Shown: positions 44,629 through 53,726 of the stretch, one piece after another
Position numbering within the stretch: position 1 is the stretch's first letter
Layout of the letters: every line of letters starts with the position of its first letter
DNA from: Cohnella endophytica
GTDB taxonomy: Bacteria; Bacillota; Bacilli; Paenibacillales; Paenibacillaceae
Direction of reading: 5' to 3'
Assembly (NCBI RefSeq): GCF_003628305.1
Contig: NZ_RBZM01000005.1
Location: 1-64,000, forward strand
DNA: 64,000 bases
Notes under the pieces: generated by a model
What the model saw: the letters and a program-made list of their open reading frames with translations, nothing else
What the model was told of the DNA's origin: nothing
The model's database searches: none
Made by a program: the position numbers and the translations under genes

Positions 44629-44928
44629 ATGAACAACGAAACGTGTCGCGAACAGAAACAAATCCGCTTAAAGACATTTTTGAGGATGCTGTCGGAAGAC
44701 CCGTCTTTCCTGAACCAAGAGGGACTAGGAGAGTCGAGATCGATCGTCGATTACTTGATGTTCACCGGATATCTCCCCCGGAACGAACCCGTGGATATGG
44801 CCGTACTCGTGTCGTTACTGTTGAAGATGAGGGGACACGCGGCCGACTCCGCAGAGATGATGGATTTCGTCATGAACGGCGGAACGGTCGATGCCTTTAT
44901 GAACGCTGTACAAGCCGAGACGACTTAA
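44629..44928 (+). CDS. Small hypothetical protein at the head of the polysaccharide operon
   Basis: A 99-residue acidic helical protein with no signal peptide or membrane segment and no family I recognise. It starts at ATG 44629 with GGAGGAG 7 nt upstream. A competing reading frame from 44607 (147 codons) lacks a better site and reads as Arg-rich low-quality sequence, so it is rejected. The next gene (Wzz-like) starts ~180 nt later. Sequence such as SRSIVDYLMFTGYLPRNE and MRGHAADSAEMMDFVMNGG suggests a small cytoplasmic regulator or adaptor, but no function can be claimed. Confidence 0.6.
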   Translation: MNNETCREQKQIRLKTFLRMLSEDPSFLNQEGLGESRSIVDYLMFTGYLPRNEPVDMAVLVSLLLKMRGHAADSAEMMDFVMNGGTVDAFMNAVQAETT

Positions 44929-45111
44929 TACGCTTGTCCTCGTGTTCGCGAAACGAATATTATTCAATCTCATGTATTCATAAAGAATACGAATTTGAAA
45001 TCCCAAACGTTGCGTTGGCTGATATTTCTTGTTCAATGTTTTTGTCCTAATGGTCGCGTTTTGAATAATAATTAATAAAAATACTTCATAACGAGTAATG
45101 GGGGAGACGCA

Positions 45112-45870
45112 TTGGAGCTCAAACACTATTGGATCATCATCAAAAGAAGATTGTTATTAATCGTTCTGATGATTATCGCAAGCTGTCTAGCAATCGGCAT
45201 GTATTCCTACTACTACATCACGCCGCAATACGCGGCATCCGCGAAGCTGATCGTGAATCAGTACAAGGACAGCAGCTCGCTACTTCCGAGCATCGACGTC
45301 GGCTCTATCAACTCCACGATCGGGCTTATCAAAACCTATAAAGAAATTATTAGAACACCTCGCATCATGAAAAAAGTCGCCGAAGATTACCCCGAGTTAA
45401 AGATGTCGTACGGCGAGCTGATTTCCAAGGTCAGCGTTAGTTCGGTGAACGAGACGCAAGTTATGTCCGTGTCCGTCCGGGACGATTCCTACGAGAAAGC
45501 AGCCAAAGCCGCGAACGCCGTCGCGGTGGTCTTTCAGAAAATGGTTCCGACGCTGATGAAGGTCGATAACGTCTCGATCCTGAACTTCGCCGATCCTCAA
45601 GAGTCGCATGGTCCAGTCGCTCCGAATCCGAAGCTCAACATTGCCGTCGCGTTCATGCTGGCGCTTATGCTGGGTATCGGGGTCGCGTTCTTGCTCGATT
45701 ACTTGGACGACACGATCAAGACGGAAGAAGATATTCACGCCCTCTTGGGAGTGCCGGTTTTGACTTCGATTCCGCGGTTCAAGGAACGCGATGCCATCGA
45801 CAATGGTAACAATCAATCACCGCTCAGGAACAAGGCAGGGAGGGAAAATCATGTCTCGGTCGACGCCTAA
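45112..45870 (+). CDS. Wzz/YveK-type polysaccharide chain-length and kinase-activator protein
   Basis: A 252-residue protein starting at TTG 45112 (GGGGGAG upstream). N-terminal helix (RRLLLIVLMIIASCLAIGMY), an extracellular Wzz domain (TPQYAASAKLIVNQYKDSSS ...), the conserved Pro-rich segment GPVAPNPKLN before the second helix (IAVAFMLALMLGIGVAFLLD), and a cytoplasmic tail that activates the tyrosine kinase. It overlaps the kinase gene by 20 nt. The pair corresponds to EpsA/EpsB or YwqC/YwqD of Bacillus. Confidence 0.93.
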   Translation: MELKHYWIIIKRRLLLIVLMIIASCLAIGMYSYYYITPQYAASAKLIVNQYKDSSSLLPSIDVGSINSTIGLIKTYKEIIRTPRIMKKVAEDYPELKMSYGELISKVSVSSVNETQVMSVSVRDDSYEKAAKAANAVAVVFQKMVPTLMKVDNVSILNFADPQESHGPVAPNPKLNIAVAFMLALMLGIGVAFLLDYLDDTIKTEEDIHALLGVPVLTSIPRFKERDAIDNGNNQSPLRNKAGRENHVSVDA

Positions 45871-46543
45871 ATGGAACTTGATTACGGAGACGAATCCGAA
45901 ATCTCCGATCTCCGAAGGCTATCGGATGCTTAGAACGAACATCGAATATTCGGCGATTGATCAGTCGATGCAGATCATCATGGTGACTTCTTCAAAGCCG
46001 AACGAAGGAAAGAGCACGACGAGCGCCAATATCGCCGTTGCGTTCGCTCAGTCGAACAAAAGAGTATTGCTCATCGATGCCGATATGCGCAAGCCGACGC
46101 AGCATCATATTTTCGGCAAATCCAACCGTATCGGACTAACGACCGCTTTATTTCAACAGAAGGAATTAAGCGACGTCGTTCAGATGACGAACACCGACAA
46201 CCTGTGGTTCATACCCGCCGGTCCTACGCCTCCCAATCCCTCAGAGCTCCTATCGTCGAGACGAATGGCCGCGTTGCTGGAAGCGACCAAGAAGACTTAC
46301 GACGTGATCGTCATCGATACGCCTCCGATCTTATTCGTAACGGACGCCCAGATCGTCGCCGCGCAGAGCGACGGGGTCGTACTCGTCGTGGATTCGGGCA
46401 AAGTGAAGAAAGATATCGCCGCGAAGGCGAAGGCGTCCTTGGATCACGTGAAGGCGAAATTAATCGGCGTCGTGCTTAACAACGTCAATCGGAAGCATTC
46501 CGATTCCTATTATTACTATTACGGCGAGAAAAGCGAAGCGTAA
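45851..46543 (+). CDS. Bacterial tyrosine kinase of polysaccharide synthesis (CpsD/YwqD-like)
   Basis: A 230-residue BY-kinase. Walker A SSKPNEGKSTTSANIAVAF, Walker A' LLIDADMRKPTQH and Walker B DVIVIDTPPILF are present. The C-terminal tyrosine cluster is HSDSYYYYYGEKSEA, the autophosphorylation tail. The activating membrane adaptor is the separate gene directly upstream, as in Firmicutes. ATG 45851 has AGGGAGGG upstream; a longer in-frame start at 45791 is inside the previous gene. Confidence 0.96.
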   Translation: MSRSTPKWNLITETNPKSPISEGYRMLRTNIEYSAIDQSMQIIMVTSSKPNEGKSTTSANIAVAFAQSNKRVLLIDADMRKPTQHHIFGKSNRIGLTTALFQQKELSDVVQMTNTDNLWFIPAGPTPPNPSELLSSRRMAALLEATKKTYDVIVIDTPPILFVTDAQIVAAQSDGVVLVVDSGKVKKDIAAKAKASLDHVKAKLIGVVLNNVNRKHSDSYYYYYGEKSEA

Positions 46544-46576
46544 TATCGGCAAGCTCCTCTACGCTATTCAATTCCA

Positions 46577-46700
46577 AAGGTAGGTAATGTCTCCTGCACC
46601 TCTATCACCGGAGGCACTCGGTCATGCTGTGGGTCAGCCGACCTTAGACGTTAATCGTCAAGGGTATGACGTGAGGACGGGTTAAATGCCCTAGTAAGGA
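46577..46700 (+). ncRNA. Probable eps-associated RNA (EAR/epsC-type) antitermination element
   Basis: The 227-nt gap between the tyrosine kinase and galU is full of local pairings: CCTC/GAGG (46599-46614, extended by TG/CA), GGTC/GACC (46632-46643, with an alternative upstream partner at 46621), GACG/CGTC (46647-46659) and AGGG/CCCT (46661-46692). In B. subtilis the EAR RNA lies at the same place, between epsB and epsC, and promotes processive antitermination through the long eps operon. The position and structure fit; I cannot align it to the Rfam model here. The 3' flank runs to galU without a terminator. Confidence 0.6.
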
Positions 46701-46770
46701 AAACCGAACTTTTGAACCTTTTTAGAAAAGTAATAGAGACAAAAAAACAATAGGATAGGGTGAAACCAAA

Positions 46771-47673
46771 ATGCCAAAAGTGAGAAAAGCGATCATCCCC
46801 GCAGCAGGACTCGGCACTCGTTTCTTGCCCGCCACGAAAGCGATGCCCAAGGAAATGCTCCCCATTCTCGATAAGCCTACGATTCAGTACATCGTAGAGG
46901 AAGCGATCGAATCGGGGGTCGAAGACATTATCGTCGTTACAGGTAAAGGGAAACGGGCGATAGAAGACCATTTCGATATCGCGTTCGAACTTGAGCATAT
47001 TTTGGAGGCCAAAGGGAAAATAGACATTCTGGAAAAGGTCAGGAAATCTTCCAACGTCAATCTCCACTATATCCGGCAAAAAGAAGCGAAGGGATTAGGC
47101 CATGCCGTCTGGTGCGCGCGCAATTTTATCGGGGACGAACCGTTCGCGGTACTGCTCGGCGACGACATCGTGGAAGCGGAAGTTCCGTGCACGAAACAGT
47201 TGATCGACCAATACGAGCGGACAGGCCGCTCCGTCATCGGCGTTCAGACGGTAGGCGTAGACCAGACGGATCGTTACGGTATCGTTGATCCGGGTGCCAG
47301 AATCGATAATCTGTACGAGGTCAACCGATTCGTGGAGAAGCCGCCGAAAGGCTTTGCTCCATCCAATCTCGCCATCATGGGTCGCTACGTTCTGACTCCG
47401 GATATTTTCGAATATTTGGGCCGGCATGAAAAAGGCGCGGGCGGAGAAATCCAGCTTACCGACGCGATTCAGAAATTAAACGAGGCCAAAGGCGTCTATG
47501 CCTACGATTTCCAAGGCATTCGCTATGACGTGGGCGAGAAGCTCGGCTTTATTATGACGACGATCGATTTTGCGCTTCGCAACAACGAATTGAGGCATCA
47601 GCTAATGTCCGAATTGGGGGAGATCATGGAACGCGAGTTAGGCAAACAATTAATAGCCGGAAGGAGTGAGTGA
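46771..47673 (+). CDS. galU: UTP--glucose-1-phosphate uridylyltransferase
   Basis: A 300-residue nucleotidyltransferase. The signature [20 protein letters not shown] is intact, followed by [11 protein letters not shown], the [19 protein letters not shown] active-site stretch and RFVEKPPKG. It makes UDP-glucose, the precursor for UDP-glucuronate by the ugd product of this locus and for glucosyl transfer. A GGATAGGGTG site precedes ATG 46771. It abuts the sugar transferase gene. Confidence 0.97.
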   Translation: MPKVRKAIIPAAGLGTRFLPATKAMPKEMLPILDKPTIQYIVEEAIESGVEDIIVVTGKGKRAIEDHFDIAFELEHILEAKGKIDILEKVRKSSNVNLHYIRQKEAKGLGHAVWCARNFIGDEPFAVLLGDDIVEAEVPCTKQLIDQYERTGRSVIGVQTVGVDQTDRYGIVDPGARIDNLYEVNRFVEKPPKGFAPSNLAIMGRYVLTPDIFEYLGRHEKGAGGEIQLTDAIQKLNEAKGVYAYDFQGIRYDVGEKLGFIMTTIDFALRNNELRHQLMSELGEIMERELGKQLIAGRSE

Positions 47674-47675
47674 TA

Positions 47676-48371
47676 ATGTCTCCGCGATATCGAGATGAGG
47701 CTGTGTTGGACGTGTCGGAATATTACTCCAAAGCGGGAATCGAGCAAATCGATCGCAGGGAATTTTCTTTGCATGGCGTTTTGAAACGCGCCATCGACAT
47801 CGTAGGTTCGCTATTCGGCTTGATGTTGCTCAGTCCGCTGTTCGTCGTCATTGCTATCGCGATTAAGTGGGAGGAGCCTAAGGGTTCCGTATTTTTCAGC
47901 CAAACGAGGATCGGCAAGGACGAGAAGCCGTTCCGAATTTATAAATTCCGCTCGATGTGCGTCGATGCCGAAGCGAAGCTAAAGGATGTCATGGACCGCA
48001 ATTTCATTAGCGGAGCGATGTTCAAGATCAAAGACGACCCGCGAATCACGAGAATCGGGAAGTTCATCCGCAAGACGAGCATCGACGAGCTGCCGCAATT
48101 CATTAACGTGTTAAAAGGCGACATGTCGCTCGTCGGTCCGCGGCCGTCTTCTCCGATGGAGGTATCGCAGTATACGAAATACGATAAACAACGCTTATCC
48201 GTAACCCCGGGCTGCACGGGGCTCTGGCAAGTAAGCGGAAGGAACAATATCGGGTTCAAGGAGATGGTCGAGCTGGATCTCTCTTATATCAAGAAGAAAT
48301 CGATCTGGTTCGATATCGGAATCCTGTTCCGTACCGTCGTCACCGTCCTAACCTCCAAGGGCGCATCCTAA
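47676..48371 (+). CDS. Initiating sugar transferase (undecaprenyl-phosphate sugar-1-phosphate transferase)
   Basis: A 231-residue bacterial sugar transferase (short PglC/EpsL-like form with a single membrane helix, VGSLFGLMLLSPLFVVIAIA). The catalytic core carries QTRIGKDEKPFRIYKFRSM, TRIGKFIRKTSIDELPQF, NVLKGDMSLVGPRP and PGCTGLWQVSGRN. It loads the first sugar phosphate onto undecaprenyl phosphate to start the repeat unit. AAGGAG precedes ATG 47676, 2 nt after galU. Confidence 0.96.
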   Translation: MSPRYRDEAVLDVSEYYSKAGIEQIDRREFSLHGVLKRAIDIVGSLFGLMLLSPLFVVIAIAIKWEEPKGSVFFSQTRIGKDEKPFRIYKFRSMCVDAEAKLKDVMDRNFISGAMFKIKDDPRITRIGKFIRKTSIDELPQFINVLKGDMSLVGPRPSSPMEVSQYTKYDKQRLSVTPGCTGLWQVSGRNNIGFKEMVELDLSYIKKKSIWFDIGILFRTVVTVLTSKGAS

Positions 48372-48393
48372 TTCATCAAACGGGGGCGAGAAC

Positions 48394-49512
48394 ATGTCCA
48401 GGATTCTACATCTATCGGAATACACGAAGGGCGGTATCGAGACCCATCTGAACGAAGTGTTGAAATATCAATCGGATAACCACGATATTTATCTCCTCGT
48501 CTCCGAATTCAACTCCGATCGGGATTCGCTGCGCATTAGCCCGGAGAGGCTGCTTATGTATCCCTACAAGCGGAAGCCGAGCTATTTTCTCAAAGCGATG
48601 AGCTCGATTCGGAAGACGGTCAAGGAAATCGATCCGGATATCGTGCATGTCCATGGAACGTTCGCGGGGCTTTTCCTGCGGACGTTGTTTTTATTCAAAC
48701 GGAAACGGCCGGTCGTCGTGTATTGTTCTCACGGCTGGTCGTTCCTGATGGATACGGTACCGTGGAAAAGACGGCTGTACGCTTGGATAGAGAAGGCGAT
48801 GTCGCTCCGAACGGACGTGATCATCCATATATCCCAGCATGAATACGAGATGGCGATGCGTTACGGCTTGTCCGCCAAGAAATCGGTCGTCGTGTATAAC
48901 GGGGTTTCGGATGCCGCTGTACAAGCCGATGCGATTCCGTTCGTCGTGCGGGCCGATAAAATCAACCTGTTGTTCGTCGGACGCTTCGATCGGCAGAAAG
49001 GGTTCGATCTGCTGCTCGAAGTATTCAACGAGCACCGGTTCGAGGACGTGCGCCTCTATTTGGCGGGAGACTCCGTACTGCAGCAGCGCGACTACGCGTA
49101 CCCGGACAATGCGGTAAAGCTCGGGTGGATTCGCAACTCGGATATCGACCGTTACATGAGCGCGTGCGACGCGGTCATCGTTCCTTCTCGCTGGGAAGGC
49201 TTCGGCATCGTGGCGATCGAGGCGTTGCGCAACAAGAAACCGGTCATTGCCAGCAATCGAGGCGCTTTGCCGGAGATCGTCGAGCATGGCGTGAACGGGT
49301 ACGTGTTCGATTTCGACGACAAAGAGGAACTGGCCGGAATCGTGAAGTCGCTGGATAAGGTCAAGCTCGCGCAGATGGGACAAGCCGGCGGAAGGATCTT
49401 CGAAGCGAAGTTCCACTCGGACAGGATGAACAAGCAGATCGAACGGCTATACGAAGCGACCGTCGACAATCCAGGCGGAACCTTTTCCGCGGAAGCGAAA
49501 AACTATGTCTAG
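48394..49512 (+). CDS. Glycosyltransferase family 4
   Basis: A 372-residue GT-B enzyme. The N-terminal domain has SEYTKGGIETHLNEVLKY and VHVHGTFAGLF; the C-terminal donor-binding domain has LFVGRFDRQKGFDLLLEVF and SRWEGFGIVAIEALRNKKPV with the EX7E pattern. It probably adds a sugar of the repeat unit on the cytoplasmic face. The 3' end overlaps the polymerase gene by 8 nt. Confidence 0.93.
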   Translation: MSRILHLSEYTKGGIETHLNEVLKYQSDNHDIYLLVSEFNSDRDSLRISPERLLMYPYKRKPSYFLKAMSSIRKTVKEIDPDIVHVHGTFAGLFLRTLFLFKRKRPVVVYCSHGWSFLMDTVPWKRRLYAWIEKAMSLRTDVIIHISQHEYEMAMRYGLSAKKSVVVYNGVSDAAVQADAIPFVVRADKINLLFVGRFDRQKGFDLLLEVFNEHRFEDVRLYLAGDSVLQQRDYAYPDNAVKLGWIRNSDIDRYMSACDAVIVPSRWEGFGIVAIEALRNKKPVIASNRGALPEIVEHGVNGYVFDFDDKEELAGIVKSLDKVKLAQMGQAGGRIFEAKFHSDRMNKQIERLYEATVDNPGGTFSAEAKNYV

Positions 49513-50848
49513 GTTGTTATCGTTCTACCTTGTCGCATTGCTTGTTCTGACCGTCTATCAGGATTTCCCTCTCGTGAACGTCATCGGCGAAATCGGCAGA
49601 TCTCCCGTTATTTTGCTTTTCCCGCTTTTCATCTTCTGCGAGATTGCGATGCTGGCCAAGTACAAGAGAGTCATGCTGGGCACGAAGCTGCAGAAGTATA
49701 TGCTCGCCATCATTATCTATCTGAGCTTCGTAAGCATCGCTTACGTGCTCTATGAATTTTTGCAAGGAAGCTATGCCTTAGGTACCGAGAATCTGCTCGG
49801 GAAAGCGATCAAGGTGCTCGTATATTTCGTCCTGATCCTTTTCTATATCCGGCACATGCAGCTCGTTTTCTCCAAGATCGGAAGCTACAAGACGTTATAT
49901 GGCTGCTTCTTCGCGGTCGTTACGTTGCTGGCGGTCATCATGATCATGGAATTGATGAGCATCCCCCATGCGTTCGCTTCTTTGCATGCGGGGAACAATC
50001 CCTATTGGCGAGTGCGCTTGCTCACGTCGGAGAGCAGCACGACGGGGTCGATCGTTGTCGTATATGCCGCGATTCTCGTCTATTTATCTCGCTATTTGAA
50101 CGGGTTCGCCAAGACGATGTCCTTTGCCTATGCCGCGAGTTTCTTTTTGTTTTACCTATTCGTTACGGGCTCGAAGGGTTTCTTGATCGTCATGCTGCTA
50201 ACGCTTCTCGTCACGATGGTCAAGTTTCTGGATTTCCGGAAAAAGCGGAACTTCGTGCTGGTCGTCGGGGTCGTCGCGGCGATGTACTTGTTCATCGTGT
50301 ACTTCTCCGGGGGCTTGATCAGTTCGTTCACCAACGACATCGAGAATTACACATCGTCCTATACCCGGATGGGGACGATCCTGATTGCGCTGACGACCGT
50401 GCTGCACAATCCTCTGGGCGTCGGTACGGGCGCGTATTTGCTGTACTTCGACAAATACGTCAACGACGCGATCGAGGTCATGTCCCGTTTTTATTACAAC
50501 TTGTTCGGCATTAGCCAGATCAACGCCGGCGAGCTGCTCCAGTATTCGAACTCGGACCGGAACCTGGGCGTCAAATCGGGTTTTTTCCAGTGGGTCATGT
50601 TCGGCGGTATTTTCTCGCTCGGGTTTTTCTACGTCATGGCCCGCAATTTGATCGCCAAGGTGAAATCGAGCTCGATCCTGTTTTTGGCTCTCGTATTTAT
50701 TTTATTCTCGCTGCTCTTCGTGGCGCTCGAGATCAAGTACGAAATCTGGCTGTTGTTCGCCTTTATTAGCTTCTATCTGGGCCGCAACGAAACGAACGAT
50801 TCCAATGAGCCGAGGGTGGCGACCAATGAAAATACTTATCGTGTGTAG
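49505..50848 (+). CDS. O-antigen polymerase-like (Wzy) membrane protein
   Basis: A 447-residue protein with about ten to twelve hydrophobic helices throughout and a large extracytoplasmic loop between residues ~260 and ~375. It includes the Wzy-like region TSYTRMGTILIALTTVLHNPLGVGTGAY. Such proteins join lipid-linked repeat units outside the membrane. Sequence identity in this family is low, so the call rests on topology and context. Confidence 0.82.
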   Translation: MSRLLSFYLVALLVLTVYQDFPLVNVIGEIGRSPVILLFPLFIFCEIAMLAKYKRVMLGTKLQKYMLAIIIYLSFVSIAYVLYEFLQGSYALGTENLLGKAIKVLVYFVLILFYIRHMQLVFSKIGSYKTLYGCFFAVVTLLAVIMIMELMSIPHAFASLHAGNNPYWRVRLLTSESSTTGSIVVVYAAILVYLSRYLNGFAKTMSFAYAASFFLFYLFVTGSKGFLIVMLLTLLVTMVKFLDFRKKRNFVLVVGVVAAMYLFIVYFSGGLISSFTNDIENYTSSYTRMGTILIALTTVLHNPLGVGTGAYLLYFDKYVNDAIEVMSRFYYNLFGISQINAGELLQYSNSDRNLGVKSGFFQWVMFGGIFSLGFFYVMARNLIAKVKSSSILFLALVFILFSLLFVALEIKYEIWLLFAFISFYLGRNETNDSNEPRVATNENTYRV

Positions 50849-51995
50849 CGATTTCCCCTATCCGGCCAATCATGGCGCGAGAGTCGATACATGGGGAAGA
50901 ATCAAAGCGTTGTCGGAGCTAGGGTGGACGATCGAGCTCGTCGTCTGCGGCAAGGAGAAGCCCTCCGACGCGGATATGAAATACGTTAGCGGATATGTCG
51001 GGGACATCAAGCTTTGCCCAAGAAGCAGCAGCCTTAAGGATATGCTTCACGCCATTCCGATGCAGGCGAGCTCGAGGATCGGGCTGCGGAATCTTGACCT
51101 CGAAGGCGATTACGATTACGTGCTTCTCGAAGGCGATTACGTCTATCCGATACTGGAGCATCCGAAGATCCGGCCGGACAGCGCGATCCTGAGAGTTCAC
51201 AATGACGAGGCGGCGTACTTCAAGGCGCTCGCAAGAAGTACCCGCAACTTGCTTCATAAGCTGTATTACCGCATGGAAAGCCGGAAATTCGAACGGCTGC
51301 AGAAGATGATGAGGAATAAAATCGACAAATACCTGTTTATTTCCAGTAAGGAGTTCGAGAGCTTCAGAAGCAAGGATCCGTCTGCCAAGAGTTTGTTCTT
51401 GCCGCCCCCCGTCACGATGGGGAAGTTCGGCTCGAATGCTTTTCGGAGCAAGCGGATCGTGTTCATCGGCTCGTTGTTCATGCCGAACAACAGGGAGGCG
51501 ATCGAGTGGTATTTGGCCAACGTTCATCCTCTCATGCTCCGGGAGCCGGGATACGAATTCGTCGTGGCGGGCAACAGCAAGCGGATGAGCTTAAGTTGGC
51601 TGGAGCAGTACGATCTGACGAACGTCATCGTGCACGATACGCCAGAGAGCTTGGATGAAATCTACGAGGAGGGTTATCTGTTCGTCAACCCGATGCAGAA
51701 CGGCGCGGGAGTGAAGCTGAAGACGATCGAGGCGATCCAGCACGGCTTGCCGGTCATTTCGACTTCGATCGGCTGCGAGGGAACGGGCCTCGTAGAGGAC
51801 GAGCATATCGCCGTGGCGGACTCGCCCGAGGAGTTCCACAGGAAGATTAAGCGCCTCTTGGATAACCCGATGGCGGCGAAAGCGATGTTGGAGTCTTCGC
51901 AGCAGTATTTGCGTAAGCACTACAACCATAAAGAAGCGTTAAACGGGTTTATCGCGTCGATCAGCCCTACTTATCCGATGAAGCAGGTGATGTGA
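50826..51995 (+). CDS. Glycosyltransferase, GT4-like
   Basis: A 389-residue GT-B protein. MKILIVCSDFPYPANHGARVD is the acceptor-side start. The donor domain has RIVFIGSLFMPNNREAIEWYL and VNPMQNGAGVKLKTIEAIQHGLPVI, the form found in GT4 'PEP-CTERM/TuaH-like' transferases. ATG 50826 lies within the polymerase gene, with a weak GAGGGTGG site. A longer start at 50805 is possible. It stops one base before the next gene. Confidence 0.9.
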   Translation: MKILIVCSDFPYPANHGARVDTWGRIKALSELGWTIELVVCGKEKPSDADMKYVSGYVGDIKLCPRSSSLKDMLHAIPMQASSRIGLRNLDLEGDYDYVLLEGDYVYPILEHPKIRPDSAILRVHNDEAAYFKALARSTRNLLHKLYYRMESRKFERLQKMMRNKIDKYLFISSKEFESFRSKDPSAKSLFLPPPVTMGKFGSNAFRSKRIVFIGSLFMPNNREAIEWYLANVHPLMLREPGYEFVVAGNSKRMSLSWLEQYDLTNVIVHDTPESLDEIYEEGYLFVNPMQNGAGVKLKTIEAIQHGLPVISTSIGCEGTGLVEDEHIAVADSPEEFHRKIKRLLDNPMAAKAMLESSQQYLRKHYNHKEALNGFIASISPTYPMKQVM

Positions 51996-53126
51996 ATGGT
52001 TAACGGAAAAACGAACGTCTTATTCGTTACCCATGCGGATAAAAAGGGGGGAGCGGAACAGAGCCTTATCCACTTGATCAATTACTTGGATACGTCCAGG
52101 TACCGGATTTACTTGTTGTGTCCCGCAGGCGCCTCCTATCTCCCGGAAATTCGGACCGAGTACGAGCATTTTCCGCTCCGCCTGAACAGCATCAAAGAGA
52201 AGTTCGGTTTCGGTTACTGGGAAACCGTGCTACGGATCAAAGCGTTCGTGAAGCAGAAGCGGATCGAGATCGTGCATGCCAACGGGTGGCGCGCGCCCTG
52301 GTACGTGGCCCCGTTGAAATACTTGGCGAAGTGCAAGCTGGTATGGCACCACCGGGATTATACGCATTTGCGGATGTTTAATTACGTGTTGCCGCGTTTC
52401 TTCGACCGGGTCATCTGTATCTCGAACTTTGTGGCCGATTCGCTGCGGGGCGGCAACAAGACGATTATTTATAACGGCATCGATCCCGAGTCGACGTCGG
52501 CTCCGAAAACCAGAAGCTTCATGGAAGACGATACGCTGGTCATCGGGACGTTCGGACGGATCGTGGAGTGGAAAAGATATGATCTCGTCATCGAAGCCGT
52601 CAAGAAGATGGCCGACGACAAACGTTATAACTGGAAGCTTCTGATCGTGGGAGACGCATCCGTCGACGGATCGGATAACTATTATGAGGACTTGGTAAGT
52701 AAAGTCGCGAAATATGGCTTGGAGGAGAACGTCGTTTTCTACGGATATAGCAACAAGCCGATCGACGTCATGCAAACGTGCGATCTGACGATCAATTTTT
52801 CCTTGAACGAGCCGTTCGGCAGGGTCATCATCGAGTCGCTGCTTGCGCAGACGCCGGTCATCGTATCGAATTCGGGCGGCGCACCGGAGATCGTCCGGGA
52901 GACGAGGGGGGGCATCATCGTGAAGGACGGTGACGTCAATGCTCTGTATTTGGCGATCCGCCGCATCTACGAGAGAGCGGAGAACCATGAGGAGTTGGCC
53001 TTGCGAGGATACGTTAGCGTGATGAAAGAGTTCAACATGAAGGCGATCGCGCGGAAGGTCGAGTCGACGTACGGCTTGCTGACGGAACGAGGGCTGTCGC
53101 CGGAGGCGGCGGGAGTACGAGGATGA
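51996..53126 (+). CDS. Glycosyltransferase family 4
   Basis: A 376-residue GT-B enzyme. LFVTHADKKGGAEQSLIHL opens the acceptor domain. The donor domain has VIGTFGRIVEWKRYDLVIEA and SLNEPFGRVIIESLLAQTPV followed by GGAPEIVRETRGG. It begins directly after the previous stop codon and overlaps the acetyltransferase gene by 4 nt. The sugar specificity is not readable. Confidence 0.93.
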   Translation: MVNGKTNVLFVTHADKKGGAEQSLIHLINYLDTSRYRIYLLCPAGASYLPEIRTEYEHFPLRLNSIKEKFGFGYWETVLRIKAFVKQKRIEIVHANGWRAPWYVAPLKYLAKCKLVWHHRDYTHLRMFNYVLPRFFDRVICISNFVADSLRGGNKTIIYNGIDPESTSAPKTRSFMEDDTLVIGTFGRIVEWKRYDLVIEAVKKMADDKRYNWKLLIVGDASVDGSDNYYEDLVSKVAKYGLEENVVFYGYSNKPIDVMQTCDLTINFSLNEPFGRVIIESLLAQTPVIVSNSGGAPEIVRETRGGIIVKDGDVNALYLAIRRIYERAENHEELALRGYVSVMKEFNMKAIARKVESTYGLLTERGLSPEAAGVRG

Positions 53127-53695
53127 GCGTATCCTACGGACGGTTTACTTTCGGCAAGCTCGTCGCCGTGCTTAAGGGAGCCGCGATTCTGGCGATCAAA
53201 GCCGACTCGGCGGGGAGATTGGGCCGGATCTCGGGAACGCTGAAAGTCCGGAACAAGGGCGAACTGGTCGTCGGGCGCAACGTCTCCTTCTACGCCAAGC
53301 AGTTTCCTTCGTCCATTTCAGTAGCCAAAGGCGCCAAATTGCGCATCGGCAACAATGTGTTTTTTAATTATGGCCTGGATATCGGCTGCACGAAGTCGAT
53401 TCATATCGGCGACGACACGATTATCGGACCGATGGTGAACTTGATCGATACGAACTTTCATCCCGTCGATCGCGACGACCGCTCGATGAGCAAGCCTATT
53501 TTCGTCGGGGCTAACGTCTGGATCGGTAGGGGCGTCGTCATATTGCCCGGCGTAACGATCGGCAACAATTCCGTCATCGCAGCGGGCAGCGTCGTTACGC
53601 GGGATATCCCGGCTAACGTATTGGCCGGCGGCACGCCCGCGAAAGCGATCCGGGAGCTTAACGTTTCGGACGATTGGATTCGCAGAACGAAATAA
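53123..53695 (+). CDS. Hexapeptide-repeat O-acetyltransferase
   Basis: A 190-residue left-handed beta-helix acyltransferase of the maltose/nodulation O-acetyltransferase type. Hexapeptide turns run from ~residue 50 (GELVVGRNVSFYAKQ) to the C-terminus (GRGVVILPGVTIGNNSVIAA, then VLAGGTPAKAIRELN). The catalytic His is in LIDTNFHPVDRDDR. It would acetylate a sugar of the repeat unit with acetyl-CoA. It overlaps the upstream transferase (ATGA). Confidence 0.93.
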   Translation: MSVSYGRFTFGKLVAVLKGAAILAIKADSAGRLGRISGTLKVRNKGELVVGRNVSFYAKQFPSSISVAKGAKLRIGNNVFFNYGLDIGCTKSIHIGDDTIIGPMVNLIDTNFHPVDRDDRSMSKPIFVGANVWIGRGVVILPGVTIGNNSVIAAGSVVTRDIPANVLAGGTPAKAIRELNVSDDWIRRTK

Positions 53696-53726
53696 ACGAC
53701 CGATCGGGTCGGGGAAGGAGCCTGCA

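Noticed and set aside
44607..45050. 147-codon plus-strand frame overlapping the 99-residue gene
   Set aside because: It starts upstream of the GGAGGAG site, gives Arg-rich low-quality protein, and conflicts with the better placed frame at 44629.
45112..46543. Single fused Wzz-kinase protein
   Set aside because: The two frames overlap by 20 nt in different phases and the kinase has its own AGGGAGGG site, so they are separate genes as in other Firmicutes.
46577..46700. c-di-GMP or c-di-AMP riboswitch upstream of galU
   Set aside because: The conserved cores I know for those classes are not present; an EAR-type RNA fits the position better.
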